DNA of 64,000 bases. It comes from Rhodobacteraceae bacterium (ex Bugula neritina AB1) (GTDB taxonomy: Bacteria; Pseudomonadota; Alphaproteobacteria; Rhodobacterales; Rhodobacteraceae). The translations under genes were made by a program, and so were the position numbers. Location: positions 434,001 through 498,000 of the forward strand of contig MDLF01000074.1 of assembly GCA_001730095.1 (NCBI GenBank), written 5' to 3'. The notes beneath the pieces are model-generated. The model did no database searches and was not told the origin of the DNA. It saw only the letters and a program-made list of their open reading frames with translations. Within the stretch, counting starts at the first letter, position 1. Each line of letters starts with the position of its first letter. Shown piece by piece: positions 47,758 to 57,361 of this stretch.

Positions 47758-48651
47758 TCAGGCCGCAGCAGCCGCTTCGCGGCGGGCGCGGCGCGCCAGC
47801 CGCTGCTCGCGCACAAAGGTATAAAGACCTGATCCGATAATAAGCGCAGCACCTGTCAGCGTCAGCGCATCAGGCCGCTCGCCGAAAACCAGCATGCCTG
47901 CCAGGATTGAAAACAGCAGCCTTGTATAGCGAAACGGCGTCACCGCCGAAGCATCCCCAACCCGCATCGCAATGACAATGCCGTAATAGCCCAGAACTCC
48001 GAACAGCACCCCGCCTGCCATCATCAGGTATTCGTTCTGCTCCATCACCTGCACCTCGCCTGGTGTGAAGGCCAGCAGCAGCAGCCCCGCCGGGATGACT
48101 GCCAGGAACGCCTGAAAGCTGACAATGGAAGACGGCACCGCACTGTCCATGACCCGGGTCATCAGATCCCGCGTGGCAACCCCCAGCACCGCGATCACCA
48201 CCAGCAGTGCGGCAGGTTCAAAACTGTCCAGCCCCGGCCGGATAATCAGCAGCACACCGGCAAAGCCGACGCAAATCGCCAGCCAGCGCCGCCAGCCGAC
48301 CTGTTCCCCCAGAAACAGCGCCGCCCCCATGGTGATCACCAGCGGCGTTGCCTGAAACACCGCTGCCACCACCGAGATGTCGACCAGCGCCAGCGCAGAG
48401 GCAAAGCCCATCGCAGAGACCGCCTCAGTCGCCGCCCGCAGCACCGGCCGCAGCCGCCAGGAGCGCGGGGCAAACAGGCGGTGCCCCTGCATCCGCGCCA
48501 TCACCGCAAAGACCAGCCCGCTGCCGATGCCCAGCAAGATCAGGATCTGCCCCACCGGCAATGTGCTGGACAGCCGCTTGATGAACATGTCTTCCAGCGT
48601 GAAAAAGGCCATCGAGGCGATGACCAGCAGAATGCCGTGCAGGTTGTTCAT
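47758..48651 (-). CDS. DMT-superfamily (EamA) transporter
   Basis: A 297-residue protein with ten predicted TM helices in two EamA halves (N-half with MAFFTLEDMFIKRL, C-half with GVLGYYGIVIAMRVGDAS). It probably exports a small metabolite. The ATG at 48651 has GGGG upstream; the TTG at 48666 is less likely. Confidence 0.85.
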   Translation of the reverse strand: MNNLHGILLVIASMAFFTLEDMFIKRLSSTLPVGQILILLGIGSGLVFAVMARMQGHRLFAPRSWRLRPVLRAATEAVSAMGFASALALVDISVVAAVFQATPLVITMGAALFLGEQVGWRRWLAICVGFAGVLLIIRPGLDSFEPAALLVVIAVLGVATRDLMTRVMDSAVPSSIVSFQAFLAVIPAGLLLLAFTPGEVQVMEQNEYLMMAGGVLFGVLGYYGIVIAMRVGDASAVTPFRYTRLLFSILAGMLVFGERPDALTLTGAALIIGSGLYTFVREQRLARRARREAAAAA

Positions 48652-48844
48652 AATTGCGCGCCCCAATCAGTGCAGACCGGCAGATGCCGGGCCATCCCGG
48701 CACACAACATCACACCCAGGGCGCGGGCAACTCTGTTTCCGACCCTGCCCCATGACAAGACGTGCGCATATATATCAAAATCTGTGAAGTGTCGGGCCTC
48801 TGACAGGTGACCAGGTGGCAAACACCGGGCGCTTACAGAGCTTG

Positions 48845-49258
48845 TCAGCCTTTCTTGGCTGGCACCCCGTAAAGCTCCAGCTTATGGCCGCGCAGCTCAT
48901 ACCCCAGCTTGCGGGCAATCCGCTCCTGCAGTTCCTCGATGTCCGGGTCACAGAACTCGATCACTTCACCGGTATTCATGTCGATCAGATGGTCGTGATG
49001 CTCGCGTTCTGCGTCCTCATAGCGGGCCCGCCCGTCGCCGAACTCCAGCCGCTCCAGAATACCTGCCTCTTCGAACAGCTTCACAGTGCGATAAACCGTG
49101 GCGATCGAAATGCCTGCATCCATGGCGCTGGCGCGGGCATACAGCTCCTCGACATCCGGGTGATCATCGCTGTCCTGCAGCACCTGCGCAATCACCCGGC
49201 GCTGGCCGGTCATGCGCAGCCCTTTGGTCTCGCAGCGGGCGATAATCGTCTTTTGCAT
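48845..49258 (-). CDS. fur: Fur/Mur-family metalloregulator
   Basis: A 137-residue Fur-family repressor. The winged HTH (about 15-80, with DAGISIATVYRTVKLFEEAGIL) is followed by the His-rich metal site EREHHDHLIDMNTGEVIEF. In many Rhodobacterales and Rhizobiales the closest Fur homologue responds to manganese (Mur), so Mn or Fe cannot be decided here. No metal-transport gene is adjacent. Confidence 0.9.
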   Translation of the reverse strand: MQKTIIARCETKGLRMTGQRRVIAQVLQDSDDHPDVEELYARASAMDAGISIATVYRTVKLFEEAGILERLEFGDGRARYEDAEREHHDHLIDMNTGEVIEFCDPDIEELQERIARKLGYELRGHKLELYGVPAKKG

Positions 49259-49603
49259 TTCTTCCTCACGGTGTTCTGATCTTCCTCTTTAAAGGATGCA
49301 ATCTGCGGCGAAAACAGACTTTTCACCCCGAACGAAGGTTGACAAACAGCTTATCCACAGCCATTTGGCGCACAGGCATCCCTCCCTGCCGCGTGAGCAG
49401 AGACCAAGACCGGCCGCGCCGCAGGCGCAACCAATACCGGGGTCAAGTGATATGCCGCCATTCCCAAAATCACGCGTGGGGATTGCAGAGGCCAGCGGCC
49501 TGGCATCCGGCCAGCGTGCGCCCGAGGTCCCTGCCCCGCATGAACCCGCTGTGCAACAGCGGATCCGGCCCGTGCTGAATGCAGGGCTGTGAAAGGACGA
49601 TAC
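49259..49603. other. Divergent gap between fur/mur and the RNA helicase gene
   Basis: About 345 bases with no recognisable gene. TTGACA at 49339 could be a -35 box. TTATCCACA at 49350 equals the DnaA-box consensus but is expected about once by chance at this scale. The space is enough for a long helicase leader, as cold-regulated helicases often have. Confidence 0.4.
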
Positions 49604-50917
49604 GTGACTGAATTTTCGACCATGGGGCTTCCTGAAAAGCTCCTGAACCGCCTCAAAGACCTGGGCCTCAATGACCCGACCCCGATCCAGGCCCGCGCCA
49701 TTCCGCATGCGCTGAACGGCCAGGACGTGCTGGGGCTGGCGCAGACCGGCACTGGCAAAACCGCCGCTTTCGGCGTGCCGCTGATCGCGCGGATGCTGGA
49801 ATACGGCCGCAAGCCCGCCGCCCATACCGTGCGCGGCCTGGTGCTGGCACCGACCCGCGAATTGGCCAACCAGATCGCAGATACGCTGAAAGGCCTGACC
49901 GAGGGCACCCCGATGAAGGTCGGGCTGGTGGTGGGCGGTGTGTCCATCAATCCGCAGATCTCGCGCATCGCCAAGGGCACCGATATCCTGGTCGCCACCC
50001 CGGGCCGCCTCATTGATATCCTGGACCGCGGCGCGCTGGACCTTGGCTCCTGCGACTTCCTGGTGCTTGACGAGGCCGACCAGATGCTGGACCTCGGCTT
50101 CATCCACACCCTGCGCAAAATCGCGGCGCTGATCCCCGCCGAGCGCCAGACCATGCTGTTCTCGGCCACCATGCCCAAGCAGATGAACGAGATCGCCAAC
50201 TCCTACCTGCAAAGCCCGGTCCGGATCGAAGTTTCGCCCCCGGGCAAGGCCGCAGACAAGGTCACCCAGTCGGTTCATTTCATCGCCAAAGCGGAAAAGC
50301 TGAACTTGCTGAAAGAGCTGCTGGGCGATCACAAGGATGAACGCACGCTGGTCTTCGGCCGCACCAAATGGGGCATGGAAAAGCTGATGAAGACGCTGGA
50401 AAAGGCGGGCTTTGCGGCCGCAGCCATCCATGGCAACAAATCCCAGGGCCAGCGCGAGCGGGCTTTGTCGGCCTTCAAGGCCGGTGAGATCAAAGTGCTG
50501 GTGGCCACAGATGTGGCGGCGCGCGGGCTGGATATTCCGGATGTGAAATACGTCTACAACTACGAGCTGCCGAATGTGCCGGACGCCTATGTCCACCGCA
50601 TTGGCCGTACCGCCCGCGCAGGCAAGGACGGCCAGGCAGTGGCTTTCTGCGCGCCGGATGAGATGGACGAGCTGAAAGCGATCCAGAAGGTGATGAAACT
50701 CACCATCCCCACCGCCTCGGGTCGCCCGTGGGAAGCGATGCCGGATCCGGCAGCGCCCGCTGGCAAACCGGGCGGCCGTCCCGGCGGACGCCGCGGCGGC
50801 GGCAAACCCGGCGGCCAGCGCCGCCGTGGCGGCGGCGGCAACGGCGGCCAGGGCAAACCCCAGGGCGGACAGGACGGCGCCTCTCAGCGCCGCGGCCAGA
50901 AACAGCGCACACGCTAA
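49604..50917 (+). CDS. DEAD-box ATP-dependent RNA helicase (RhlE-like)
   Basis: A 437-residue helicase. Motifs in order: Q motif with DPTPIQARAIP, AQTGTGKTAAF (I), PTRELANQI (Ia), TPGRLID (Ib), VLDEADQML (II), FSATMP (III), VATDVAARGLDIP (V), HRIGRTARAG (VI). A Gly/Arg-rich tail (about 385-437) suggests RNA binding. The GTG at 49604 is chosen since AAAGGA lies 6 bases upstream. It probably remodels rRNA or mRNA. Confidence 0.92.
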   Translation: MTEFSTMGLPEKLLNRLKDLGLNDPTPIQARAIPHALNGQDVLGLAQTGTGKTAAFGVPLIARMLEYGRKPAAHTVRGLVLAPTRELANQIADTLKGLTEGTPMKVGLVVGGVSINPQISRIAKGTDILVATPGRLIDILDRGALDLGSCDFLVLDEADQMLDLGFIHTLRKIAALIPAERQTMLFSATMPKQMNEIANSYLQSPVRIEVSPPGKAADKVTQSVHFIAKAEKLNLLKELLGDHKDERTLVFGRTKWGMEKLMKTLEKAGFAAAAIHGNKSQGQRERALSAFKAGEIKVLVATDVAARGLDIPDVKYVYNYELPNVPDAYVHRIGRTARAGKDGQAVAFCAPDEMDELKAIQKVMKLTIPTASGRPWEAMPDPAAPAGKPGGRPGGRRGGGKPGGQRRRGGGGNGGQGKPQGGQDGASQRRGQKQRTR

Positions 50918-50927
50918 GCCTGCCGTG

Positions 50928-50992
50928 CTGCTCGGGGTCAAGGACGGCAAAGCCGCAGCGCGTCAGCGCTGTTCATCCTTGACGCTGAGCAG
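50928..50992 (+). ncRNA. Predicted three-way-junction fold in the helicase 3' UTR
   Basis: CTGCTCGGGGTCAAGGA (50928-50944) pairs with TCCTTGACGCTGAGCAG (50976-50992) over about 17 bp with two mismatches. Inside are CGGC-AAA-GCCG (50945-50955) and CAGCGC-GTCA-GCGCTG (50956-50971). It starts 11 bases after the helicase stop. No T-run follows, so it is not a simple terminator. Confidence 0.5.
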
Positions 50993-51010
50993 TACATAAA
51001 CACTGGAATT

Positions 51011-51136
51011 GGCGCCTAAGGGCAAACCTGCCCTTAGCCGCCTCTCAGCAAAAACTGCGCTGCGCAGCAGCGCCTGGCCCAAAGCCGCCAAGGGGTATCA
51101 GGCGCAGCCTGAGCACCTGCGGGTGCGGGAGCGCTT
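51011..51136 (+). repeat. Structured intergenic repeat, copy B
   Basis: Ordered elements: hairpin CTAAGGGCA-AACC-TGCCCTTAG, CTCAGCAAAAA, hairpin GCGCTGC-GCA-GCAGCGC, GGCCCAA, hairpin TCAGGC-GCA-GCCTGA, then GCACCTGCGGGTGCGGGAG and CGCT. The stems differ from copies C and D but still pair. It lies between the convergent helicase and selO genes. Confidence 0.85.
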
Positions 51137-51288
51137 CCAGTCTCACACAGCCCGCAAATCCGCCCGGACCGGCACATGATCAGAAGCCATATGCGCTGGA
51201 CGGGCTTTTTGCACCCCATGCCCCATACTGCGGCGGCAGCAGCCTCTGGCACAACCGGGTTTTCCCGCCGGAACGGCGCGAAACAGGA

Positions 51289-52707
51289 TCAAGTGCCGCA
51301 GAAGGTCGCCTGCACCACTTCTTGCGGCAATGGCGGGCGCTGCAGGTCGGCATGTTCCGGCTGATCCTCAAAAGGCTTTGCCAACACCCTGTTCAACTTG
51401 TTGAACAGCGCGTAATCTCCGGCAACCGCAGCGGCAATCATCTCTTCGATCCGGTGATTGCGCGGGATGAAAGCCGGGTTGGCGCTGCGCATCACGGCCT
51501 GCGGGTCCGGCGCGCCTTCCAGCCGGGCCTGCCAGTCCGGCGCCCAAGTATCAAAGGCCGCCGGATCGGTGAACTGATCCCGCGCGGTGCCATCCGCCAA
51601 CGCCCGGAATGTATTGGTAAAATCGCTTTGGTTCTCTGCCATCCGTTCCAGCAGGCCGGTCACCAGCTCCAGATCGCCATCCCCTGCCGCGCTGATCCCG
51701 AGTTTTGCCCGGAACCGGCTCAGCCAGGCCTCTTCGGTGCGCGCAGGCATGGCATGGACGATTTCTGTTGCCTCTTCGACACCTGCCTCCGGGTCATCCA
51801 TCTGCTGGATCAGCGCCGTGGCCAGCTGCGCCAGATTCCACACCGCAATGGACGGCTGATTGGCATAGGCATAGCGCCGCCCGCGGTCGATCGAGGAAAA
51901 CACCCTGTGCGGATGGTAATCATCCATGAAGGCGCAAGGCCCGTAATCGATGGTTTCGCCCGGGATTGAGGAATTGTCAGTGTTCATCACCCCGTGGATG
52001 AAACCCACAGACATCCAGGCCGCGATCAGCTCCGACTGCGCATCGCGCACTGCGCGCAGCAATCCCATCGGGCCATCTGCCTCCGGGAAATGGCGGGCAA
52101 TGGCATAATCCGTCAGCTGCCGCAGGCTGGCCTTGTCGCCGCGCGCCGCAAAGATCTGGAAGCTGCCGACCCGCAGATGGCTCGCCGCCACCCTTGCCAG
52201 CACCGCACCGGGCAACCCGCCCTCGCGCCACACGGTCTCGCCGGTTTCCACCGCCGCCAGCGCCCGGGTGGTGGGTATGCCAAGCGCGTGCATCGCCTCG
52301 CTGACAACATATTCCCGCAACACCGGCCCCAGCCAGGCCCGGCCGTCACCATTGCGGGAATATGGCGTGCGCCCCGCGCCCTTCAGCTGGATATCCCGGC
52401 GTTTGCCGTCGACCCCCAGAACCTCTCCCAGCAGGATTGCACGGCCATCACCCAGCTGTGGATTATAGGTGCCGAACTGATGCCCGGCGTAAAGCTGCGC
52501 CAGCGGATCAGCCCCTTCAGGCACCAGATTGCCGCCAAACACCTGCGCCATTTCCCCGGCGTCACCGGGCGTGATTCCCATGATCCGCGCCAGATCCTCG
52601 TTGAATGCCGCCAGCCGCGGCGCCGTCACCGCCTGCGGCGGCAATTTGGAGTAGAACTGCCCCGGCAGGGCGGCATAGGTGTTGTCAAAGGGGATCGTGA
52701 ATGTCAT
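51289..52707 (-). CDS. selO: Protein adenylyltransferase SelO (YdiU/UPF0061)
   Basis: A 472-residue pseudokinase-fold enzyme that transfers AMP to proteins in redox homeostasis. Family segments are [36 protein letters not shown], and the metal site [22 protein letters not shown]. The start at 52707 ([12 protein letters not shown]) matches family N-termini. Bacterial SelO usually ends without Sec or Cys; here the C-terminus is FCGT. Confidence 0.93.
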   Translation of the reverse strand: MTFTIPFDNTYAALPGQFYSKLPPQAVTAPRLAAFNEDLARIMGITPGDAGEMAQVFGGNLVPEGADPLAQLYAGHQFGTYNPQLGDGRAILLGEVLGVDGKRRDIQLKGAGRTPYSRNGDGRAWLGPVLREYVVSEAMHALGIPTTRALAAVETGETVWREGGLPGAVLARVAASHLRVGSFQIFAARGDKASLRQLTDYAIARHFPEADGPMGLLRAVRDAQSELIAAWMSVGFIHGVMNTDNSSIPGETIDYGPCAFMDDYHPHRVFSSIDRGRRYAYANQPSIAVWNLAQLATALIQQMDDPEAGVEEATEIVHAMPARTEEAWLSRFRAKLGISAAGDGDLELVTGLLERMAENQSDFTNTFRALADGTARDQFTDPAAFDTWAPDWQARLEGAPDPQAVMRSANPAFIPRNHRIEEMIAAAVAGDYALFNKLNRVLAKPFEDQPEHADLQRPPLPQEVVQATFCGT

Positions 52708-52764
52708 GGCCCAAACATATGACCGGGATAGAGATTTACCAGCACCAAAACAGGCAGAGCAGAT

Positions 52765-53184
52765 ATGAATGCAGATCAGATCATTGCCCATCTTGGCTTG
52801 CAGCCGCATCCCGAAGGCGGCTGGTACAAGGAAACCTGGCGCGCCGAGAATGAAGGACGGGCCGCAGGCACCTGTATCTACTTTCTTTTGACAGAGGGCG
52901 AGCACAGCCACTGGCACCGTGTGGATGCAGGCGAAATTTGGCTCTACCACGCCGGCGCACCGCTGGTGCTGTCGATGGCAGCAACCGATGCCGGACCGGC
53001 ACAGGACCACCTGCTGACCCCGGACCTGACCAAGGGCGCGCCGCAGCTGATCGTGCCCATGGGCCACTGGCAGGCTGCCCGCACGACTGGCGCCTATACG
53101 TTGGTCAGCTGCACCGTCTCGCCGGGTTTTCAATTCGAAGGCTTTGAACTCGCCCCTCCCGGTTTCGACATCCCGCGCAGCTGA
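52765..53184 (+). CDS. Cupin, DUF985 family
   Basis: A 139-residue single cupin of the DUF985 type: [15 protein letters not shown] near the N-terminus, the metal-site [18 protein letters not shown], and a C-terminal [17 protein letters not shown]. The reaction is unknown. It is divergent from selO. Confidence 0.88.
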   Translation: MNADQIIAHLGLQPHPEGGWYKETWRAENEGRAAGTCIYFLLTEGEHSHWHRVDAGEIWLYHAGAPLVLSMAATDAGPAQDHLLTPDLTKGAPQLIVPMGHWQAARTTGAYTLVSCTVSPGFQFEGFELAPPGFDIPRS

Positions 53185-53230
53185 AATTTCCGCCTTGCGG
53201 CGAATCCCCTTACTGGACCAGGCTGTCCAA

Positions 53231-54145
53231 ATGTCTGCGCAAAGGGATCACAGCCTGGATCACACGGGCCTCGTCAAATCGCTGCCGCCTGAAACCAAGG
53301 CAGCGCTGACCGCCCGTTCCGACGCAGCCGGCCTCCGGCATCTTGCGCTGTATCTTGCGGCGATGGCAGCCTGTACCGTCGGCATTGCCCTGCAACTGCC
53401 TTACTGGCCGCTGCTGATGCTGCCGCAGGGGGTGCTGCTGGTCTTCCTGTTCACGCTCAGCCACGAGTGCACCCACAAAACCCCGTTCCGCAGCGCCTGG
53501 ATGAATGAGGCCGCAGGCCATATCTGCGCCCTGGCGATTGCCCTGCCCTTTGTCTGGTTCCGCTATTTTCATCTGGCGCATCACAAATTCACCAACGACC
53601 CCAAACACGATCCAGAGCTGGAACAGGGCGGACGGCCTGAAACACTTGGTTCGTGGATTAAATACCTCAGCGGCTGGGGGTACTGGAAAGGCGTGGCCCA
53701 GACCATCTGGCGCAACGCCTTTGGCACCATCACCGCGCCCTATCTGCCGGAGCGCCGCCACGCGGACATGCGGCTGGAAGCCCGGCTGCTGCTGGCGGTC
53801 TACGCCGCCGCCCTGCTGAGCCTGCTGGTCTCCCCCCTGGCGCTGTGGCTGTGGATCGTGCCGCTGCTGATCGGCCAGCCAGCCCTGCGCGCCTATCTGC
53901 TGGCAGAACACGGCCTCTGTCCGCCAGTTGCCAATATGCTGGAAAACTCCCGCACCACCTTTACCACCCGGCTGGTGCGGTTTCTGGCCTGGAACATGCC
54001 CTACCACGCCGAACATCATGCCTTCCCCAATGTGCCCTTCCACCAGCTGCCTGCCTTCCACGCGATCACACAAGACCATCTCAAGTCGACGTCAAACGGG
54101 TATGGAGAATTCACAGCAAACTATATGAAGCAGCTGACACGCTGA
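53231..54145 (+). CDS. Membrane fatty-acid desaturase family protein
   Basis: A 304-residue (from ATG 53231) integral membrane di-iron enzyme. The three His boxes are HECTH, HLAHH and HAEHH, with TM pairs between them. The substrate could be an acyl lipid or a carotenoid. An ATG at 53144 overlapping the cupin gene is the alternative start; neither has a strong Shine-Dalgarno sequence. Confidence 0.87.
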   Translation: MSAQRDHSLDHTGLVKSLPPETKAALTARSDAAGLRHLALYLAAMAACTVGIALQLPYWPLLMLPQGVLLVFLFTLSHECTHKTPFRSAWMNEAAGHICALAIALPFVWFRYFHLAHHKFTNDPKHDPELEQGGRPETLGSWIKYLSGWGYWKGVAQTIWRNAFGTITAPYLPERRHADMRLEARLLLAVYAAALLSLLVSPLALWLWIVPLLIGQPALRAYLLAEHGLCPPVANMLENSRTTFTTRLVRFLAWNMPYHAEHHAFPNVPFHQLPAFHAITQDHLKSTSNGYGEFTANYMKQLTR

Positions 54146-54241
54146 ACCACCAACAGAGCCCGCAAATTTCTTCGAAGAAACTTGGCAAGAAACGTCGCAG
54201 TTTCCTGCTCGTTTTCCTGCCCGTTGAACTTTGGCCCCGGC

Positions 54242-55351
54242 CTATTCCTCCGGCACGCTCACCACCCCGCCGCCGACACAGGCGCGGACACCCGTGGTTC
54301 CCGGCGCCGAGGTCGGCAGGCCGCGCGCCACCCGCACCGCCAGATGGGCAAAGGCCTGCGCTTCCAGCATGTCGCCGTCCAGGCCAGCGTCTTCGATGGG
54401 CTTCACCGGGCAGTCAAGCGACACCTGCAGCATCTCCATCAGAACCGGATTTCGGCGCCCGCCACCCGTGACCAAAACCACCTCCGGCGGCTCCGGGCAA
54501 TGCTGCATGCCCTGCGCAACCGACGCCGCGCACATCGCCGTCAAAGTGGCCGCCGCATCCGCATCGCTCAGCTCGTTCACCAGGGTGACCATTTCTGCAA
54601 AATCGTTCCGGTCCAGCGACTTGGGCGGCATTCTTGCGAAATATGGCTCGGCCAGAAACAGCTCCAGCGCGCCGGTTTCCACGGTGCCGGTCTTGGCCAC
54701 CTTGCCATCCGCGTCCCAGGGAATGCCCAGGCGCTCCTGCATCAGATCATTGACCGGCGCGTTGGCAGGACCGGTGTCAAAAGCCAGAAGCGCCCCCGGC
54801 TCCTCCGGGTGTTGATACTGCGGGTCCACATAGGTGATATTGCCGACCCCGCCCAGGTTCAGGAAACACAAAGGGTTTTGCGCACCAATGTATTTCGCAC
54901 AGGCAAAGTGAAAGAACGGCGCCAGCGGCGCGCCTTCGCCGCCCATCGCCACATCGTCAGTGCGGAAATCCCAGACCACCGGTTTGCCCAATGCCGCAGC
55001 CAAAGCCGCCCCGTCCCCCACCTGCAGCGTTCCCCGCTGCCGCGGAGCATGGGCCAGGGTCTGGCCGTGAAAGCCGATAATCTCCGCATCCCGGAACGCT
55101 GCCAGCGCTGCCGCATGCGCTGTGTCGCAAACGTCTGCTGCGGCCGCGACCTCCGGTCCGGTCCATTTGCCGAGGCCCGCGCGCAGGACGTTGCGTTCTT
55201 CGGCCGAATACTCACGGTAGCTGCTTTTGCCAAAACTATGGATGCAATTCCCGTCAGTCACCACCATGGCTGCGTCGACCCCGTCCAGCGAGGTGCCGCT
55301 CATCGCGCCCAATGCCCGGACGGCGCCGGTTTTTCCGATGGCCTTGCTCAT
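54242..55351 (-). CDS. anmK: Anhydro-N-acetylmuramic acid kinase
   Basis: A 369-residue ASKHA-fold kinase that phosphorylates and opens anhydro-MurNAc from murein recycling. Family marks are [16 protein letters not shown] near the N-terminus, [12 protein letters not shown], and [11 protein letters not shown]. It is divergent from tyrS, a common pairing in Rhodobacterales. Confidence 0.94.
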   Translation of the reverse strand: MSKAIGKTGAVRALGAMSGTSLDGVDAAMVVTDGNCIHSFGKSSYREYSAEERNVLRAGLGKWTGPEVAAAADVCDTAHAAALAAFRDAEIIGFHGQTLAHAPRQRGTLQVGDGAALAAALGKPVVWDFRTDDVAMGGEGAPLAPFFHFACAKYIGAQNPLCFLNLGGVGNITYVDPQYQHPEEPGALLAFDTGPANAPVNDLMQERLGIPWDADGKVAKTGTVETGALELFLAEPYFARMPPKSLDRNDFAEMVTLVNELSDADAAATLTAMCAASVAQGMQHCPEPPEVVLVTGGGRRNPVLMEMLQVSLDCPVKPIEDAGLDGDMLEAQAFAHLAVRVARGLPTSAPGTTGVRACVGGGVVSVPEE

Positions 55352-55493
55352 GGCCGCTGCCCCTTCATAGGTTTCGGGCCGTGCCGCCCGTTGTACAGGA
55401 TACTACAGCGCATAATTTGCCGGGAAAACAGGTTCCAACCAGCGCCAATGCGATTTATAGGGCATGGTGCAAAACCATAGACCGAGGCATGTT

Positions 55494-56750
55494 ATGACCT
55501 ACACACCGAAATCGGATTTCATCGCAGTCATGATGGAACGCGGGTTCCTCGCGGACTGCACCGATTACCAGGGCCTGGATGACGCCCTGATCAGCGGTGT
55601 GCGCCCGGCCTATATCGGCTTTGACGCCACAGCGAAATCTCTGCATGTCGGCTCGCTGATCCAGATCATGATGCTGCGCTGGTTCCAGAAGACCGGCCAT
55701 CAGCCGATCACGCTGATGGGCGGCGGCACCACCAAGGTGGGCGACCCATCTTTCCGCGCCGACGAACGCCCGCTGCTGACCGAAGCCCAGATCGACGACA
55801 ATATCGCCGGCATCAAGAAGGTGTTTTCGGCCTATATCGACTATGACACCGACGCGCCGAACAAGGCGCTGATGCTGAACAATGCCGAATGGCTGGACGG
55901 CTTGAACTACCTGGAGTTCCTGCGCGACATCGGTCGCCATTTCTCGGTCAACCGGATGCTGTCATTTGAGTCCGTGAAATCCCGCCTCGACCGCGAGCAG
56001 TCGCTGTCGTTCCTCGAATTCAACTACATGATCCTGCAGGCCTATGACTTCATGGAGCTGAACCGCCGCTATGGCTGCATCCTGCAGATGGGTGGCTCGG
56101 ATCAATGGGGCAATATCGTCAACGGCATCGATCTGACACGCCGCACCATCGAGCATGAGGTCTACGGCCTCACCTCTCCACTGCTGACCACATCGGACGG
56201 CAAGAAGATGGGCAAATCGCAGGATGGCGCAGTCTGGTTGAATGCCGAAATGCGCAGCCCTTATGAGTTCTGGCAGTTCTGGCGCAACACCACCGACGCT
56301 GACGTCGGCCGCTTCCTGAAGCTCTATACCGAGCTGCCGGTGGACGAATGCGAACGCCTCGGCGCGCTGGCAGGGTCTGAAGTGAACGCCGCCAAGGTGA
56401 TCCTGGCCAATGAGGTCACAACCCTCTGCCACGGCGCAGAGGCTGCGGCTGCGGCGGAAGCAACTGCGCGCGAAGTGTTCGAGAAGGGCGGCGTGGGCGA
56501 TGATCTGCCCACGCTGTCGCTGACATCGGCCGATCTGGGCGACGGCATTTCGATCGTGCAGCTGATCGTCAAATCCGGCCTCGCCAAATCCGGCAAGGAC
56601 GCCAAACGCCTAATTTCCGAGAACGGTGCGCGGATCGACGACCAGCCGTTGACCGACGCAGGCCTGATGATCGACGCAGGCGCGCTGTCGTCCCCGATCA
56701 AGCTGAGCGCCGGCAAGAAGCGCCACGCGCTGGTAAAACTGGACGGCTGA
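55494..56750 (+). CDS. tyrS: Tyrosyl-tRNA synthetase
   Basis: A 418-residue class I synthetase. The HIGH-like motif is LHVGSLIQ, the KMSKS-like motif is KKMGKSQDG, and a C-terminal S4 domain (about 350-415) binds tRNA. The start at 55494 follows GAGG by 6 bases. Confidence 0.96.
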   Translation: MTYTPKSDFIAVMMERGFLADCTDYQGLDDALISGVRPAYIGFDATAKSLHVGSLIQIMMLRWFQKTGHQPITLMGGGTTKVGDPSFRADERPLLTEAQIDDNIAGIKKVFSAYIDYDTDAPNKALMLNNAEWLDGLNYLEFLRDIGRHFSVNRMLSFESVKSRLDREQSLSFLEFNYMILQAYDFMELNRRYGCILQMGGSDQWGNIVNGIDLTRRTIEHEVYGLTSPLLTTSDGKKMGKSQDGAVWLNAEMRSPYEFWQFWRNTTDADVGRFLKLYTELPVDECERLGALAGSEVNAAKVILANEVTTLCHGAEAAAAAEATAREVFEKGGVGDDLPTLSLTSADLGDGISIVQLIVKSGLAKSGKDAKRLISENGARIDDQPLTDAGLMIDAGALSSPIKLSAGKKRHALVKLDG

Positions 56751-56770
56751 TGCGCCGGGCACACCGCAGC

Positions 56771-56798
56771 AAAGGGGAGCCGCCGCGCTCCCCTTTTT
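56771..56798 (+). terminator. Terminator of tyrS
   Basis: AAAGGGGAGC pairs perfectly with GCTCCCCTTT around CGCCGC, followed by a T-run, 20 bases after the stop. Confidence 0.93.
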
Positions 56799-56929
56799 CA
56801 TGCCATTTCATCCCATCAGATGCTCCCGCCCATTCCAGCCCCATCACAGATGGGGCGTCATGGTTGGGCGTGGCGCCGCGCTGACGCGCGGCGCTCCCCG
56901 GCTATCGGCTTCTGCCAGGCCGACCGCGG

Positions 56930-56979
56930 GTCAAGGGCCACGCATACGGCCGTGGTCAAGGGCCGCGCATACGGCCGTG
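56930..56979. repeat. 25-bp tandem duplication
   Basis: Two adjacent 25-base units (56930-56954 and 56955-56979) differ at one base. Each holds GTCAAGGGCC and CGCATACGGCCGTG. A GCGCCGCG/CGCGGCGC hairpin lies just upstream, near 56872-56893. Confidence 0.85.
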
Positions 56980-57063
56980 CACAGTGCGGTTTGCCCTTGA
57001 GGCGGGAATGTTCGGAATCTGCTGGAACAGGCGCCTTGGAGGCAGTTCTCCTCCCAAAGTGCA

Positions 57064-57172
57064 TCACAGCACGCAATCTGCTGCGCAGCAGCGCGCCGCG
57101 CAGCGGCGCCCGGCCCAAGGCCGCCAAGGTTCAATTGGCTCTGCCAATGCACCTGCGGGCGCGGGAGCGCTG
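57064..57172 (+). repeat. Structured intergenic repeat, copy C
   Basis: The second half of the element is well kept: hairpin TGCTGC-GCA-GCAGCG, CGGCCCAAGGCCGCCAAGG, hairpin ATTGGC-TCT-GCCAAT, then GCACCTGCGGGCGCGGGAG and CGCT. The first hairpin is not preserved. It lies between tyrS and a convergent small gene. Confidence 0.85.
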
Positions 57173-57177
57173 CGGCT

Positions 57178-57315
57178 TTAGAAAAACACTGCGTCCAGCA
57201 GCGTCAGTACCAAAAACACCGGCAGCGACAGCCCGATGGCAATCAACAAGGCCGCCGCCTTGGTCATCCTTGGCGCTGCAGCCGCCTGCCCCATGATCCG
57301 TTTTGCTGTCTTCAT
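57178..57315 (-). CDS. Possible 45-residue membrane peptide
   Basis: From the ATG at 57315: MKTAKRIMGQAAAAPRMTK followed by one strong TM helix (AALLIAIGLSLPVFLVLTLL) and DAVFF. It has no clear ribosome-binding site. It is divergent from the GNAT gene with 46 bases between the starts. It may be real, but evidence is only hydrophobicity and position. Confidence 0.4.
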   Translation of the reverse strand: MKTAKRIMGQAAAAPRMTKAAALLIAIGLSLPVFLVLTLLDAVFF

Positions 57316-57361
57316 GGCGGAAATTAACCATGAATTAGGTTTCCAGCCCGTTAATGGATTC

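Noticed and set aside
49350..49358. TTATCCACA, identical to the DnaA-box consensus
   Set aside because: A single 9-mer is expected about half a time by chance on both strands of 64 kb, and there is no cluster or AT-rich element of an origin.
49289..50950. A 553-codon open frame antisense to the RNA helicase gene
   Set aside because: It is the mirror of a GC-rich real gene; the translation is Ala/Arg/Gly-biased with no domain, while the + strand has all DEAD-box motifs.
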